From NCBI RefSeq assembly GCF_001686985.1, contig NZ_CP015318.1, forward strand, positions 3,408,001 to 3,472,000: 64,000 nt of DNA, written 5' to 3'. How positions within the stretch are numbered: the first letter of the stretch is position 1; each line of letters starts with the position of its first letter. Shown here one piece after another: positions 1 to 7,932 of this stretch. A model generated the notes under the pieces. That model was not told the origin of the DNA, ran no database searches, and worked only from the letters and a program-made list of their open reading frames with translations. The stretch comes from Mesorhizobium amorphae CCNWGS0123. GTDB taxonomy: Bacteria > Pseudomonadota > Alphaproteobacteria > Rhizobiales > Rhizobiaceae. Made by a program: the position numbers and the translations under genes.

Positions 1-667
1 GGACACCGGCAATAAGCTGCTGCGGGTGAGCCGTCGCGTCCTTTGGTTCGGCAAGTTTATCAGGATCAAGCGTGCAGGCTCGTACTTCGAAATGTGCGTT
101 GAGGCGTCGTTCCAAGAAATCCATCAGCGACGAGGGCCACAGAGTTAGCTTCGGAGCAGGCGCGGGAGCCGCGTCTGACACGGCGCTTGCGGTTGGCATC
201 GCGGCCTTTATCTTCTGGGTGTTCGCGAACGCATCCATGAATTCCTTATGGAGCGCTTGAATATCCTTGGGCTCGAGCCGCAATCGCACGCCGAGTTTGC
301 CGCCGGCCCAATCGAGCTTGGGCACCAGCTTGCTCACGAAGTGCAGTTCGTTGGGGGCAACGTTGAACCAGATATCGAGGGCAGGCAGGAACGGTACCCA
401 GGCGTCCAGTTCGAGGACCGGAGGCGCGGTTCCCTCGGCGTCGATCCAGGCCTGTCCAAGGGCGTTGATGCCGGCCCAGTGGCAAAGTGTCAGGTCATAC
501 TTTTCGAAAGTCCTGCCGCGTTTGGTGAGGAAGCGCCGGAGCGCCAGCATGGCCGATGTCTTACCACTGTTGTTTGCACCGACAAAAAGCGTGGTGTTGT
601 CGGCAAAGTCTATCCTTACCGAAAGTAATTTGCGAAAATTGGCGATTTCCAGATGAACAATATGCAT
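1..667 (-). CDS. AAA/OLD-type ATPase, N-terminal part (runs off window start)
   Basis: The reading frame is open from an ATG at 667 down to base 1, giving at least 222 residues with the C-terminus outside the window. It begins MHIVHLEIANFRKL, the usual first beta-strand and helix of SMC/RecF/OLD-like ATPases. A clear Walker A motif, GANNSGKTS, follows at about residues 28-36. These features suggest a soluble ATPase that acts on DNA or belongs to an accessory or defence module, but Walker B, any TOPRIM nuclease domain and partner genes lie outside the window. The family is therefore certain only to the level of P-loop ATPase. Confidence 0.75.
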   Translation of the reverse strand, partial: MHIVHLEIANFRKLLSVRIDFADNTTLFVGANNSGKTSAMLALRRFLTKRGRTFEKYDLTLCHWAGINALGQAWIDAEGTAPPVLELDAWVPFLPALDIWFNVAPNELHFVSKLVPKLDWAGGKLGVRLRLEPKDIQALHKEFMDAFANTQKIKAAMPTASAVSDAAPAPAPKLTLWPSSLMDFLERRLNAHFEVRACTLDPDKLAEPKDATAHPQQLIAGV

Positions 668-991
668 TTCAGACCCTCAAATAGAGCTTAGCGCAGAATT
701 GGTTTGATTCAAACTAAAACACCAGACCCCCTCTTCGTTCGGCTTCTGTGTTTGCAGTTGATGCGTCTCGAGACGCGGTTGCCGTGCGTGTACACAGGTC
801 AGCTGCCCATCACCGGGTAGAGCAAACACAACTTCTTACAAGATATTTTCGTAGCCACAGATCTCGAGACGAAACACCAAAGTCGCAGGGGCGAGTCGGC
901 GAGATACGGACTGCGGCGCGCCGCCGCCAGCCGCTTACGTTGCGTTTAGCTCCGCCCTGTAAGGATTTCGCAATCCTGGGGGCGCACGCCA
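668..991. promoter_or_regulatory. Divergent intergenic region with TCTCGAGACG repeats
   Basis: This 324-base gap separates the divergent ATPase and methyltransferase genes. It holds a perfect 14-bp palindrome at 763-776 (GCGTCTCGAGACGC), and its core TCTCGAGACG recurs at 862-871. A small hairpin (AGGATT, loop TCGC, AATCCT) lies at 962-977 just before the methyltransferase start. No gene is visible. The repeated palindrome could be an operator or just a shared restriction-like motif. Confidence 0.35.
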
Positions 992-1639
992 ATGCTAGAC
1001 AACTACGAAGTGGACCGGTTTGGCGTGATCCACCAGATCGACGCCACGCCGATCACATACGACAAGCAGTACATTTCCTATTACGAGGATCTGAGCGACC
1101 GGACCATCAAGCTCGGCTACCAGCGGCTTGGCTGGGTGCTGGGGATCACCGGCGAGATACCGCGATCCGTGCTGGAGATTGGCTATGGCACCGGCACATT
1201 CGTCGAAGCCGCCAAAATTACCGGAGTTGCCGACTGCGCCGGTTGCGACATCACCCGCTTTCCGCTGCCCGAGGGCGTCCGCTTTGTCGATTGGGAGGAG
1301 GCGCTTGCCGGCTCGTGGGATCTCGTGGCCATGTTCGATGTGCTCGAGCACATTCCTGACTTGAGTTTCCTCGCCCGCCTTCAGGCCCGCCATTTGGCCA
1401 TCGCCGTTCCCTATTGCCGCTGGCGCGAGCTCGGCGCCGATGGCGACGCGTGGTTCCGGACGTGGCGCATGCGTCTGCCCAACGAGCATTTGCACCATTT
1501 CGACCGTCAATCGCTGGTGGCGCTGCTCGCGCATTACGGCTTTGAGCGCGTGACGCTGAACAGCTTCGAGGACGGAATCCGGCTGCGGCCGGGCGAGGCG
1601 GGGCCGAACATTCTGTCCGGCTTTTTCCGAAAGCTATAG
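992..1639 (+). CDS. Class I SAM-dependent methyltransferase
   Basis: This is a 215-residue soluble protein. The SAM-binding motif I is LEIGYGTGTF at residues 61-70, and a motif resembling FDVLEHIPD follows near residue 120, as in Methyltransf_11/23 proteins. The C-terminal stretch WFRTWRMRLPNEHLHHFD is typical of methyltransferases found in glycan and surface-polymer clusters. The substrate cannot be inferred because no such cluster is adjacent. The ATG at 992 follows a GGGGGC stretch that can serve as a weak ribosome binding site. Part of this gene (1433-1476) is nearly duplicated at 2810-2853. Confidence 0.85.
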   Translation: MLDNYEVDRFGVIHQIDATPITYDKQYISYYEDLSDRTIKLGYQRLGWVLGITGEIPRSVLEIGYGTGTFVEAAKITGVADCAGCDITRFPLPEGVRFVDWEEALAGSWDLVAMFDVLEHIPDLSFLARLQARHLAIAVPYCRWRELGADGDAWFRTWRMRLPNEHLHHFDRQSLVALLAHYGFERVTLNSFEDGIRLRPGEAGPNILSGFFRKL

Positions 1640-1738
1640 GCCGGGTTCCTCTGCCGGTGCGGTGAGCGGGCAAAGCCCAGACCGCCTTTGCCGCCATGCT
1701 GCAGGCGCCCAGCCGGGCCTGCCAGAACGCCCTCGGAT

Positions 1739-2635
1739 TTATTGCGCCGGCGCCGGCGCGGGTGCCATTGGCGCGGGTGCGGGTGCCGCTGCCGCGGGTG
1801 CCGCCGCCGTCGTGAACCCGCACTGCTTCTGTTCCATCTCGATCTGCTTCGTGATGCGGATGGCGTTCTGTGCGTAGGCTTCCGTCACGGTACCGCTGTT
1901 CACGGTCTTGTCCTTCAGCGGACTGACGGCCGCGCAGAGGTGGAAAACATGCTCCGTCTCGGACTTCGCGGCTCCGTTTTCCGGCGCGATCCAGTACACG
2001 ACATCCTGACCGGCGGGGTGTGCCGGGTCCTTCGTCGCCGCCGCCACCGCGGCGGAGTCGGTGGCGATCGCCTGCGCCTGGGCGGCGACCTCGGGCGAAC
2101 AGGCTGTGGTCGGCTGCCCCGCCTTGATCTGCTCCGCGCACGTGTTCATGTCCTGGGTGTACTGCTCGACCGATGGGGGTTGGTAGCTGACCCCGATCAG
2201 CGTCGCCAGCACGGCGAGCACAGCGCCGACGCCGCCGGCAATTTTCTTGCTCTTCGGATCCATGTTCTTGTCGTTGAGGATCAGGAGAACCAGCGGCAGG
2301 AAGGCAATCAGCGTGATGATCGCGCCGAGCTGGTTCTGGACGAAGAACCGGAATGTCTCGGATTCGCGGGCCGGATCCTTCCTGTTGGCCGCCTTCCAGA
2401 GCAAGCTGCCGGCGATGGCGAAAATCGCGATCCCGACCAGAATGCCGATCAGCAGCGGCAGGTTTCCCTGGTCGAACTTGTGCCGGTAGAGCAAAACAAC
2501 CCCGGCGATCTCGCCGCCAATGGCAACGACCCACGAGAGCGCGGCGAACAGGCGCAGGCGCGTGGCGCCGGACTTCTGGCCCTGCGTTGCTTGCCAATCC
2601 TTGGTAACGTCAGTGGTCGGCTTGTTGTCGGTCAT
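1739..2635 (-). CDS. Hypothetical membrane protein with Ala/Pro-rich tail
   Basis: This 298-residue protein starts at the ATG at 2635, which has GGGGGA upstream; a longer frame reaches 2659. Three to four hydrophobic segments are visible (residues about 30-50, 60-80, 105-125 and 140-155). A soluble region of about 150 residues with several cysteines follows, then a low-complexity tail rich in Ala and Pro. I recognise no characterised family. The layout suggests an inner-membrane protein with its C-terminal half outside the membrane. Confidence 0.6.
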   Translation of the reverse strand: MTDNKPTTDVTKDWQATQGQKSGATRLRLFAALSWVVAIGGEIAGVVLLYRHKFDQGNLPLLIGILVGIAIFAIAGSLLWKAANRKDPARESETFRFFVQNQLGAIITLIAFLPLVLLILNDKNMDPKSKKIAGGVGAVLAVLATLIGVSYQPPSVEQYTQDMNTCAEQIKAGQPTTACSPEVAAQAQAIATDSAAVAAATKDPAHPAGQDVVYWIAPENGAAKSETEHVFHLCAAVSPLKDKTVNSGTVTEAYAQNAIRITKQIEMEQKQCGFTTAAAPAAAAPAPAPMAPAPAPAQ

Positions 2636-2903
2636 GACCAGGTCCCCCGGTGTCGACACTTTTGCAGGGCGGCGTCACATCGAAAGGCGCCCGGCGCGGC
2701 GTCGTTGAACAAACGTTTTCGTCGCCTGCCTTGGCGACGAAAGCGCCAGAGCAGACCATATCCCCATCCTTATTGCGCATGATTGGATTCGTCCATACCC
2801 ACGGCGGCAGGCGCCGATGGCGATACGTGGTTCTGGACGTGGCGCATGCGTCTTTTGGAAAACCATAGGCCGGTTCCGCGGTCAGATCGTTCGGAAGAGG
2901 GGG
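2636..2903. other. Intergenic DNA with a methyltransferase-gene fragment
   Basis: Bases 2810-2853 match 1433-1476, inside the methyltransferase gene, at 41 of 44 positions and in the same orientation. Read in frame they give GADGDTWFWTWRMRL against GADGDAWFRTWRMRL. A few bases further on, ATAGGCCGG-TTCC resembles the sequence around that gene's stop codon (about 1636-1650). This looks like a relic of a related gene whose 3' end has suffered an internal deletion. No intact gene is present here. Confidence 0.5.
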
Positions 2904-3878
2904 TCACCCCTTGGCCTTCGTCAGCCTTTCCAGCGCATCCACAACCAGATCGCAAAACTTCGCATGGTCGAGCTTCATCGCCACGGTGTGGCGGAAGTCG
3001 GTCTGCTCGCTCGCCGTGCCGCCGAAATGGCGCATGCCGCCCATCTTCTCGAAATTGCAGACCGTCATGCCCTTGGTCCAGCGGCCCGCAATTTCGACGC
3101 GGATATCGGCCTTCTCGGTGATGAAGACGCTTCCGTCGATCATGGCCGCGACGCAGCATGCGTCATGGACGGCGGGATACGCGATCTGCAGCAGGCCGCC
3201 ATGCGTGGTCGCTATGAACGCCCAGATGTCGAGGATGAACCTGGCGATCGGGCCGCCGACGGCGCGCACCCTGTCCTGCAGGTCCGGGGTGGCCTGCGCC
3301 TGGTGGGTGAGGTCGAGCCCCACCATGGTGACGTCCCAAGCGGCGCGGAACACCACGTCGGCCGCCTCCGGGTCGGCATAGATGTTGAACTCCGCCGCGG
3401 GCGTGATGTTGCCGCGCGTAAAGCTCCCACCCATCGCCACGACCCGCTTCACTTGGCTGACGATGCGCGGCTCCTTGCGGACGGCCAAAGCGATGTTGGT
3501 GTAGGGACCGACCGGCACCAGTGTGATCGTCTTCGGCTCGTGCGCCATGACCGTGTCGATGATGAAGTCGACGGCATGCCGCTTGTCGAGCTCGAACGAC
3601 GCCGGCGGCAGCACGGGGCCGTCGAGCCCGGTATCGCCGTGGATCTCGACGGCCAGCACCTGATCGATGATTAAAGGACCTGGAGAGCCCTTCGCCACCG
3701 GCACCTTGATGCCATAGGCGGTGCAGACGGAGAGCGCATTGCGCGTGGTGTTCTCGACATTGTGGTTGCCCGAAACCGTGGTGATGCCGAGAAGATCGAT
3801 CTTCGGATTGCCGGCCGCGAGCAGAATGGCGATCGCATCATCATGCCCAGGGTCGCAGTCCAGGATGATCTTTTCCAC
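2904..3878 (-). CDS. Nucleoside hydrolase (IunH/RihA-C family)
   Basis: Enzymes of this family split the N-glycosidic bond of ribonucleosides, giving base plus ribose. The N-terminus carries the calcium-binding signature LDCDPGHDDA at residues 6-15, and VPVGPYTNIA and an AMGGS stretch follow, as in the family. At 324 residues it has the family's usual length. A GTG start at 3878 is chosen because GAGGTG precedes it and the family signature then falls at the very N-terminus; the frame itself extends to 3917. Base specificity cannot be read from the sequence. Remnants just upstream may once have been a linked transporter gene. Confidence 0.9.
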   Translation of the reverse strand: MEKIILDCDPGHDDAIAILLAAGNPKIDLLGITTVSGNHNVENTTRNALSVCTAYGIKVPVAKGSPGPLIIDQVLAVEIHGDTGLDGPVLPPASFELDKRHAVDFIIDTVMAHEPKTITLVPVGPYTNIALAVRKEPRIVSQVKRVVAMGGSFTRGNITPAAEFNIYADPEAADVVFRAAWDVTMVGLDLTHQAQATPDLQDRVRAVGGPIARFILDIWAFIATTHGGLLQIAYPAVHDACCVAAMIDGSVFITEKADIRVEIAGRWTKGMTVCNFEKMGGMRHFGGTASEQTDFRHTVAMKLDHAKFCDLVVDALERLTKAKG

Positions 3879-3949
3879 GGTGGCACCTCGTTTTGTCGGC
3901 CGAGCCTGTCGGGACAAGAAACTGGCATGCCTGCGCCGTCAAGGTTCTG

Positions 3950-4149
3950 GTGCTCAGCCGATGTAGTGCCACGCCGCTCAGCGACTCCTCGCTGAACGTC
4001 GTCCTGCGCTTCTGGATCCGCGATCCCCAGCAAGGCCTGACCAACGTGCGCCGCAAGGTGCTGCTGGCGCTATGGGACTCAAGGCAAACGGCATAAGCAT
4101 CCCCTATCCGCACCGCGAGATCATCATGAGAGAGGCAGGCGGGCGCTGA
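3950..4149 (+). pseudogene. Relic of MscS-family mechanosensitive channel C-terminus
   Basis: Translation from 3977 gives SDSSLNVVLRFWIRDPQQG followed by LTNVRRKVLLALWD, a very recognisable MscS C-terminal beta-domain sequence. The frame then breaks at about 4075. The continuation is found one frame over from 4081 (KANGISIPYPHREIIM) and ends at a TGA at 4147-4149. Restoring the expected LWDALKANG requires about four bases, so a small deletion caused the shift. No N-terminal membrane part is present. It is a truncated, frameshifted remnant. Confidence 0.75.
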
Positions 4150-4314
4150 GGGGGAGGGCGCGCTGGGAGACGGCAAGGACGTCAAAATCATCTGCGCCGA
4201 CGGCCTGCTGCCGGCGGCATCGAGGCGGTGGCCAAGGGTGACTGGGCAGTGGCCAACCCGAATGACTGCTTCGCGCCGCATGTCGGACATGAGATCAGCA
4301 TTGCCACTTCCTGA
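4150..4314 (+). pseudogene. Possible fragment of a periplasmic sugar-binding protein
   Basis: Across one frame change the DNA reads GKDVKIICADGL, then GIEAVAKGDWAVANPN, ending in a TGA at 4312-4314. This resembles the C-terminal lobe of ribose-type ABC substrate-binding proteins, which would fit beside a nucleoside hydrolase. The match is short and judged by eye only, so this call is tentative. Confidence 0.25.
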
Positions 4315-4401
4315 AAGCCGACATACAAGAACCTCGCTGAGGGTCGTGGTTGCGCCAGGAGCCGCCATTTGGCCGAAGTAGGTTCAGCGTCAGCTAACGC
4401 C

Positions 4402-5103
4402 TCAAAGGCCGACATTTGCACGCGCCATAGTTCTGCTTCGCGAACACGGCCGACGCCAGTCGACCGACTGGCGATGAGCCAGTTCGGCGGGGGTTAGCCG
4501 CACAAGCTTGTAGGGGTCGATCGATGCAGTCGCCAGGCCAGCAAGGTGGAGGGTCGCACCGCTGACCATCACCAGCGCGTCGACGCCTGTGCCATTCTCC
4601 CTCTTGCCAGCCTGCTCGACGTGGCGGGCGAAATTTACCTCCGAGCCGACCAGAAAAGAGAAATCCCACTGGCGATCGTTGACGAACATCACCTCGCCGG
4701 AGTGTAAGCCGATCCTGATGCGGCGCGACAGGGAGCCCATTGAGCGCTTCCAAGCGTTGCCGAGCGAGATTTCCGGTACCAGTTCCGCGACGGCGGCCAG
4801 CGCCTTTAGCGCCGTTTCGCTGGGCGTCATTTCGCTCCCCAGCCAGAGAGCTAGCACGCCGTCGCCTGTAAAGTTTTGGACGATCCCCCCTTGGGCCACC
4901 ACGACCTGGCGGGTCAACGTGAAGTGCTCGATCATGAACCGCGTGGTTTCGACCAGGCCAAGCGCGCTCGCCAAGCCGGTCGAGTCCTCCACGTCGGTAA
5001 ACATGATCGTGGCGATGGCGCGCTGGAATTTCGTTTCACCCATGCCGAATGACGGGAGCACGCAGTCAGTCTGTGAATTCGTATAGGCAGTGATCTGATG
5101 CAT
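4402..5103 (-). CDS. Class III adenylate/guanylate cyclase-domain protein
   Basis: This 233-residue protein consists almost entirely of one class III nucleotide cyclase catalytic domain. The two metal-binding aspartates are present in MFTDVEDST (Asp37) and GDGVLALW (Asp81). The region that normally reads VN-L-A-A-R carries VNFARH instead, so the transition-state arginine is displaced by one position and a histidine sits in its place; activity may be reduced or altered. The ATG at 5103 is preferred over the TTG at 5130. It is co-oriented with and downstream of the S8 protease gene, 167 bases away. Confidence 0.8.
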   Translation of the reverse strand: MHQITAYTNSQTDCVLPSFGMGETKFQRAIATIMFTDVEDSTGLASALGLVETTRFMIEHFTLTRQVVVAQGGIVQNFTGDGVLALWLGSEMTPSETALKALAAVAELVPEISLGNAWKRSMGSLSRRIRIGLHSGEVMFVNDRQWDFSFLVGSEVNFARHVEQAGKRENGTGVDALVMVSGATLHLAGLATASIDPYKLVRLTPAELAHRQSVDWRRPCSRSRTMARANVGL

Positions 5104-5270
5104 TGGAGTCCGGTCCCCGAGCGGTTTCAATCGTCGCTCGAATATGACTGGACGGCGTAGGCGGATCGTAAGCCCGCCGGGGCGGGCACGTCAGAATTAC
5201 GTCAGAAATCCATTCGGTCCCGGCTTTAGCGGCTTGCAGCCGACCTTTTTAGTCAAATTCGGCGGGATCC

Positions 5271-6818
5271 TCAGCTCAGCAACTTACGGAGGTCAAGCAG
5301 CCCCGCTCCAAACTGCTGATCGAACGATGGGACCCTTCTCTCGCAATTAGGGCTGTCCGGTAGAATCGGAACGTCAGCTTTTTCAAGCCAAGCCCATGAA
5401 ACCTCCTTTGCGCCCGACTGGGTCATCTTCGCCTTGACCTCTAAGCCGTTGAGCGGCCTACCGGTGGAGCGATGTTTCGACTGCAACAAAGCGGCTGCTC
5501 CCGCGACGATGGCCGAGGCTGCAGATGTCCCGCCAAATACCGTGTAGAGCCCGGCGCGGTCTCTGCTTTCGACGTGCGGTGGCTGGATCCCTTCCAACTG
5601 TCCGCCGGAATAGCCGTGGTGGCCCGGGATGTCGGTGGTGAGCACGCCCTGCGGCGCGTATTCAACCTGGGGGAGCTTCTCGTAGATCTCGAAATTGTGG
5701 TCACGTGAACGCGGCGACTCCCTGTCCAGCCGTATTTGGCAGCGCGTACACACCTCCTGGTCGTCGGACGGCGCGGAAATGGTGACGGAATTGTCGGTCG
5801 GATCGCCGCTGTAGTTGGAATATGCTGAACGTCTCGCCAGATAGGTGGCGGCCGCCACCGCAACCACGCCGTTGCTTTCGCCCGCCTTGCTCGCCGGGTA
5901 GATCAGATGGTCGTAGCCATTGTTGCCGGCTGCGCAGATGATGGGGATTTCCTCGCTGATCGCCTCGAAAACCTTCTCGAAATAATCCCAAATTGGCTTT
6001 GCCTGTTCGACCGAAGTATATCTGCTGTCGCCATATCCAGAATAGGAACGGTGCGCTCGCCATGGATCGGGTACTTCCCGGGGAAAGTGTATGACTGAAA
6101 CCTTCTGGTCGCGGGCATAGAGGAACGCCAGAATGAGCTGCGCTGCGTCGGGCCGTGCTGAAATCTCGATCGGCAGGAGTTCAGCGCCTGGGGCGACCCC
6201 CCAATAAGGTATTGCGCCTTCACCGTTGCTAAATTGCCTCAACTTCGCGGGCGAGGCCGCAGGGGCGCCGACCATCAGCCCAGCGCAGGCGGTCCCGTGC
6301 GCTGAGTAGCGCATACGCGAGGTCTCAGCAGTCTCCTGAATTACGCCGCGCCCATCTTTCAGTGCTCGAAGCAACGATTTCTGAACCTCGACTTCCTGCG
6401 CATTGTTTCTCGATTTGATCAGGCCTGCCGCCCATGCCCAGGTGTCGTCGCCCACAAAGCTCTTGCTCTGCTTTTTTTCCGGCCCTCGCAAGACGGGCAG
6501 TTGCTGCTTGGGTGTGACGTAGCTCAACCCGAAAGGGTGAGCGGCGAAGCTGACCGCATCACGGATACGAGGCTCGAGATTGGGATGGCTTGAGTTCACC
6601 CCCGTATCGATCTGGGCAATGACCTCGCCGTAGCCGGGCTTGTCAGTACCCAACAAATCCCAGGCGTCGGCCTCCAGCAGGTATGCGGCCTCGTGCGGCA
6701 ACCGCGCTTCAGGGATGCGCGGACGATCACGTAAGGCGCCGATTGCGATCAGGTGCCACAGGTAGTGATACCAGTCATAACAAAGATGGCCTTCGCCCTT
6801 CTTGATGTCGTCCGTCAT
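5271..6818 (-). CDS. Subtilisin-like serine protease (S8 family), no signal peptide
   Basis: This is a 515-residue protein with the complete S8 catalytic set: Asp71 in IDTGVNSSHP, His174 in HGTACAG, oxyanion Asn299 in AAGNNG, and Ser432 in GGTSAASAIVAG. The spacing between Asp and His is about 100 residues, far more than the roughly 35 of classical subtilisins, so an extra segment is inserted there. No signal peptide or propeptide is evident, so it is probably cytosolic or exported by a non-classical route. The ATG at 6818 is chosen because AGGTGG precedes it; this ribosome site overlaps the stop of the upstream PAP2 gene, implying translational coupling. Confidence 0.9.
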   Translation of the reverse strand: MTDDIKKGEGHLCYDWYHYLWHLIAIGALRDRPRIPEARLPHEAAYLLEADAWDLLGTDKPGYGEVIAQIDTGVNSSHPNLEPRIRDAVSFAAHPFGLSYVTPKQQLPVLRGPEKKQSKSFVGDDTWAWAAGLIKSRNNAQEVEVQKSLLRALKDGRGVIQETAETSRMRYSAHGTACAGLMVGAPAASPAKLRQFSNGEGAIPYWGVAPGAELLPIEISARPDAAQLILAFLYARDQKVSVIHFPREVPDPWRAHRSYSGYGDSRYTSVEQAKPIWDYFEKVFEAISEEIPIICAAGNNGYDHLIYPASKAGESNGVVAVAAATYLARRSAYSNYSGDPTDNSVTISAPSDDQEVCTRCQIRLDRESPRSRDHNFEIYEKLPQVEYAPQGVLTTDIPGHHGYSGGQLEGIQPPHVESRDRAGLYTVFGGTSAASAIVAGAAALLQSKHRSTGRPLNGLEVKAKMTQSGAKEVSWAWLEKADVPILPDSPNCERRVPSFDQQFGAGLLDLRKLLS

Positions 6819-6827
6819 GGCAGCCAC

Positions 6828-7850
6828 CTACCATTCGCTCTGGGCGCGTCGGATCGTTTCATCCATCGCGTCCACCAAGTACGGAGAAATGCGCGCAGCC
6901 AGTTCCTCGCCGGCATCGGTGTCGCTGGCGTAGTGCAGCCCGGCCCATTCCCTGTTCTCGGCCACCCGGCGGGCGCGCTCATAAAGCGCGGTTACGCCGG
7001 CGTGCTCGGGCAACATCCGTTGCAGAACGTTCGCCACCGCAAATGACTGAAATGAATGGTTGGACGGGTAGGAAGCGTGCGAAGGAACCGGAAGCGCCGG
7101 CCGCAGCCTCGGCTCAATAATGTTGGGCCGTGGCCGATTGAATCGATCTTTGTAGTTGAGCCCGATCTCCTCCGTGAGTTCAAGGATCGCAACAATCAAT
7201 GCGCATGTCCCCTCGAAGCCCGCGAGAGTGTCTATTCCGAGCGGTGCCGTGTAGTCCAAAATCCCGAACGATGCCTGGCGGACGATCTCCTCGCGCCGCA
7301 GCGGGTCACCTTCCCTCCTCTTCTGCAGATCGATAAGCGCTTCTGTCTCCCTGAGGCTCTCTGAAGGTCCGGGCGGGGGATCGATAAGAATGTCCTCCCA
7401 GATCGCGCCGAAATATTTGTTGGCGACGCTTAGTCCGATCCTGTGCAAGGCACGCTTGTCGTGCCACGCCGGCAAAGCCTCCTCGCCAGTTTCGAAAGCC
7501 GTTTGCCCCCTGCCGCGTCCCCGTCCTCGTCCGCGCCCTCTGCCCCTGCCTCGACCTCGACCTGCGCTCGGCCCCGCCCGGAAGGCTGGCGAAAGGCGCA
7601 TGACACCATCCACAGGGTCATCAGAAATCGTTATCACGATCTGCTCTTCTTGAATCGACAGAACGCTGCTCTTGGTCATCATAGACACGAAAGGATGCAG
7701 TTTTTCGCCGCCTTTATTTTTGATGTATTCCTCAAGAGATTTTTCAGGTTTTGCGTCACCCAATATCAGCGGATATTGCCTTATGTCCGATCCATTGACT
7801 AAGAAGCGGGCGTTAAACAGCTTGTTATTAAGATCAATTATCGACATCAT
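6828..7850 (-). CDS. PAP2/vanadium-haloperoxidase-like protein with (Gly-Arg)9 tract
   Basis: All three motifs of the PAP2/vanadate-binding fold are intact in this 340-residue protein: KDRFNRPRP (Lys234, Arg241), PSNH (262-265) and R-x5-H-x3-D (Arg300, His306, Asp310). It should therefore be an acid-phosphatase-like or vanadium-haloperoxidase-like enzyme. No obvious membrane segments are seen, which favours the soluble haloperoxidase/class A type. Residues about 97-114 (bases 7509-7562) form nine Gly-Arg dipeptides. The start region is AT-richer than its surroundings. GAGGG precedes the ATGs at 7850 and 7847. It probably shares a transcript with the protease gene at 5271-6818. Confidence 0.8.
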   Translation of the reverse strand: MMSIIDLNNKLFNARFLVNGSDIRQYPLILGDAKPEKSLEEYIKNKGGEKLHPFVSMMTKSSVLSIQEEQIVITISDDPVDGVMRLSPAFRAGPSAGRGRGRGRGRGRGRGRGRGQTAFETGEEALPAWHDKRALHRIGLSVANKYFGAIWEDILIDPPPGPSESLRETEALIDLQKRREGDPLRREEIVRQASFGILDYTAPLGIDTLAGFEGTCALIVAILELTEEIGLNYKDRFNRPRPNIIEPRLRPALPVPSHASYPSNHSFQSFAVANVLQRMLPEHAGVTALYERARRVAENREWAGLHYASDTDAGEELAARISPYLVDAMDETIRRAQSEW

Positions 7851-7932
7851 GTCCACCCTCAACTAAATCTTCTAATTCGATCCGCGCCAACTGGTGGTCG
7901 GAGCCTCGACGTAACGCCTGCGGTGCGCAACG

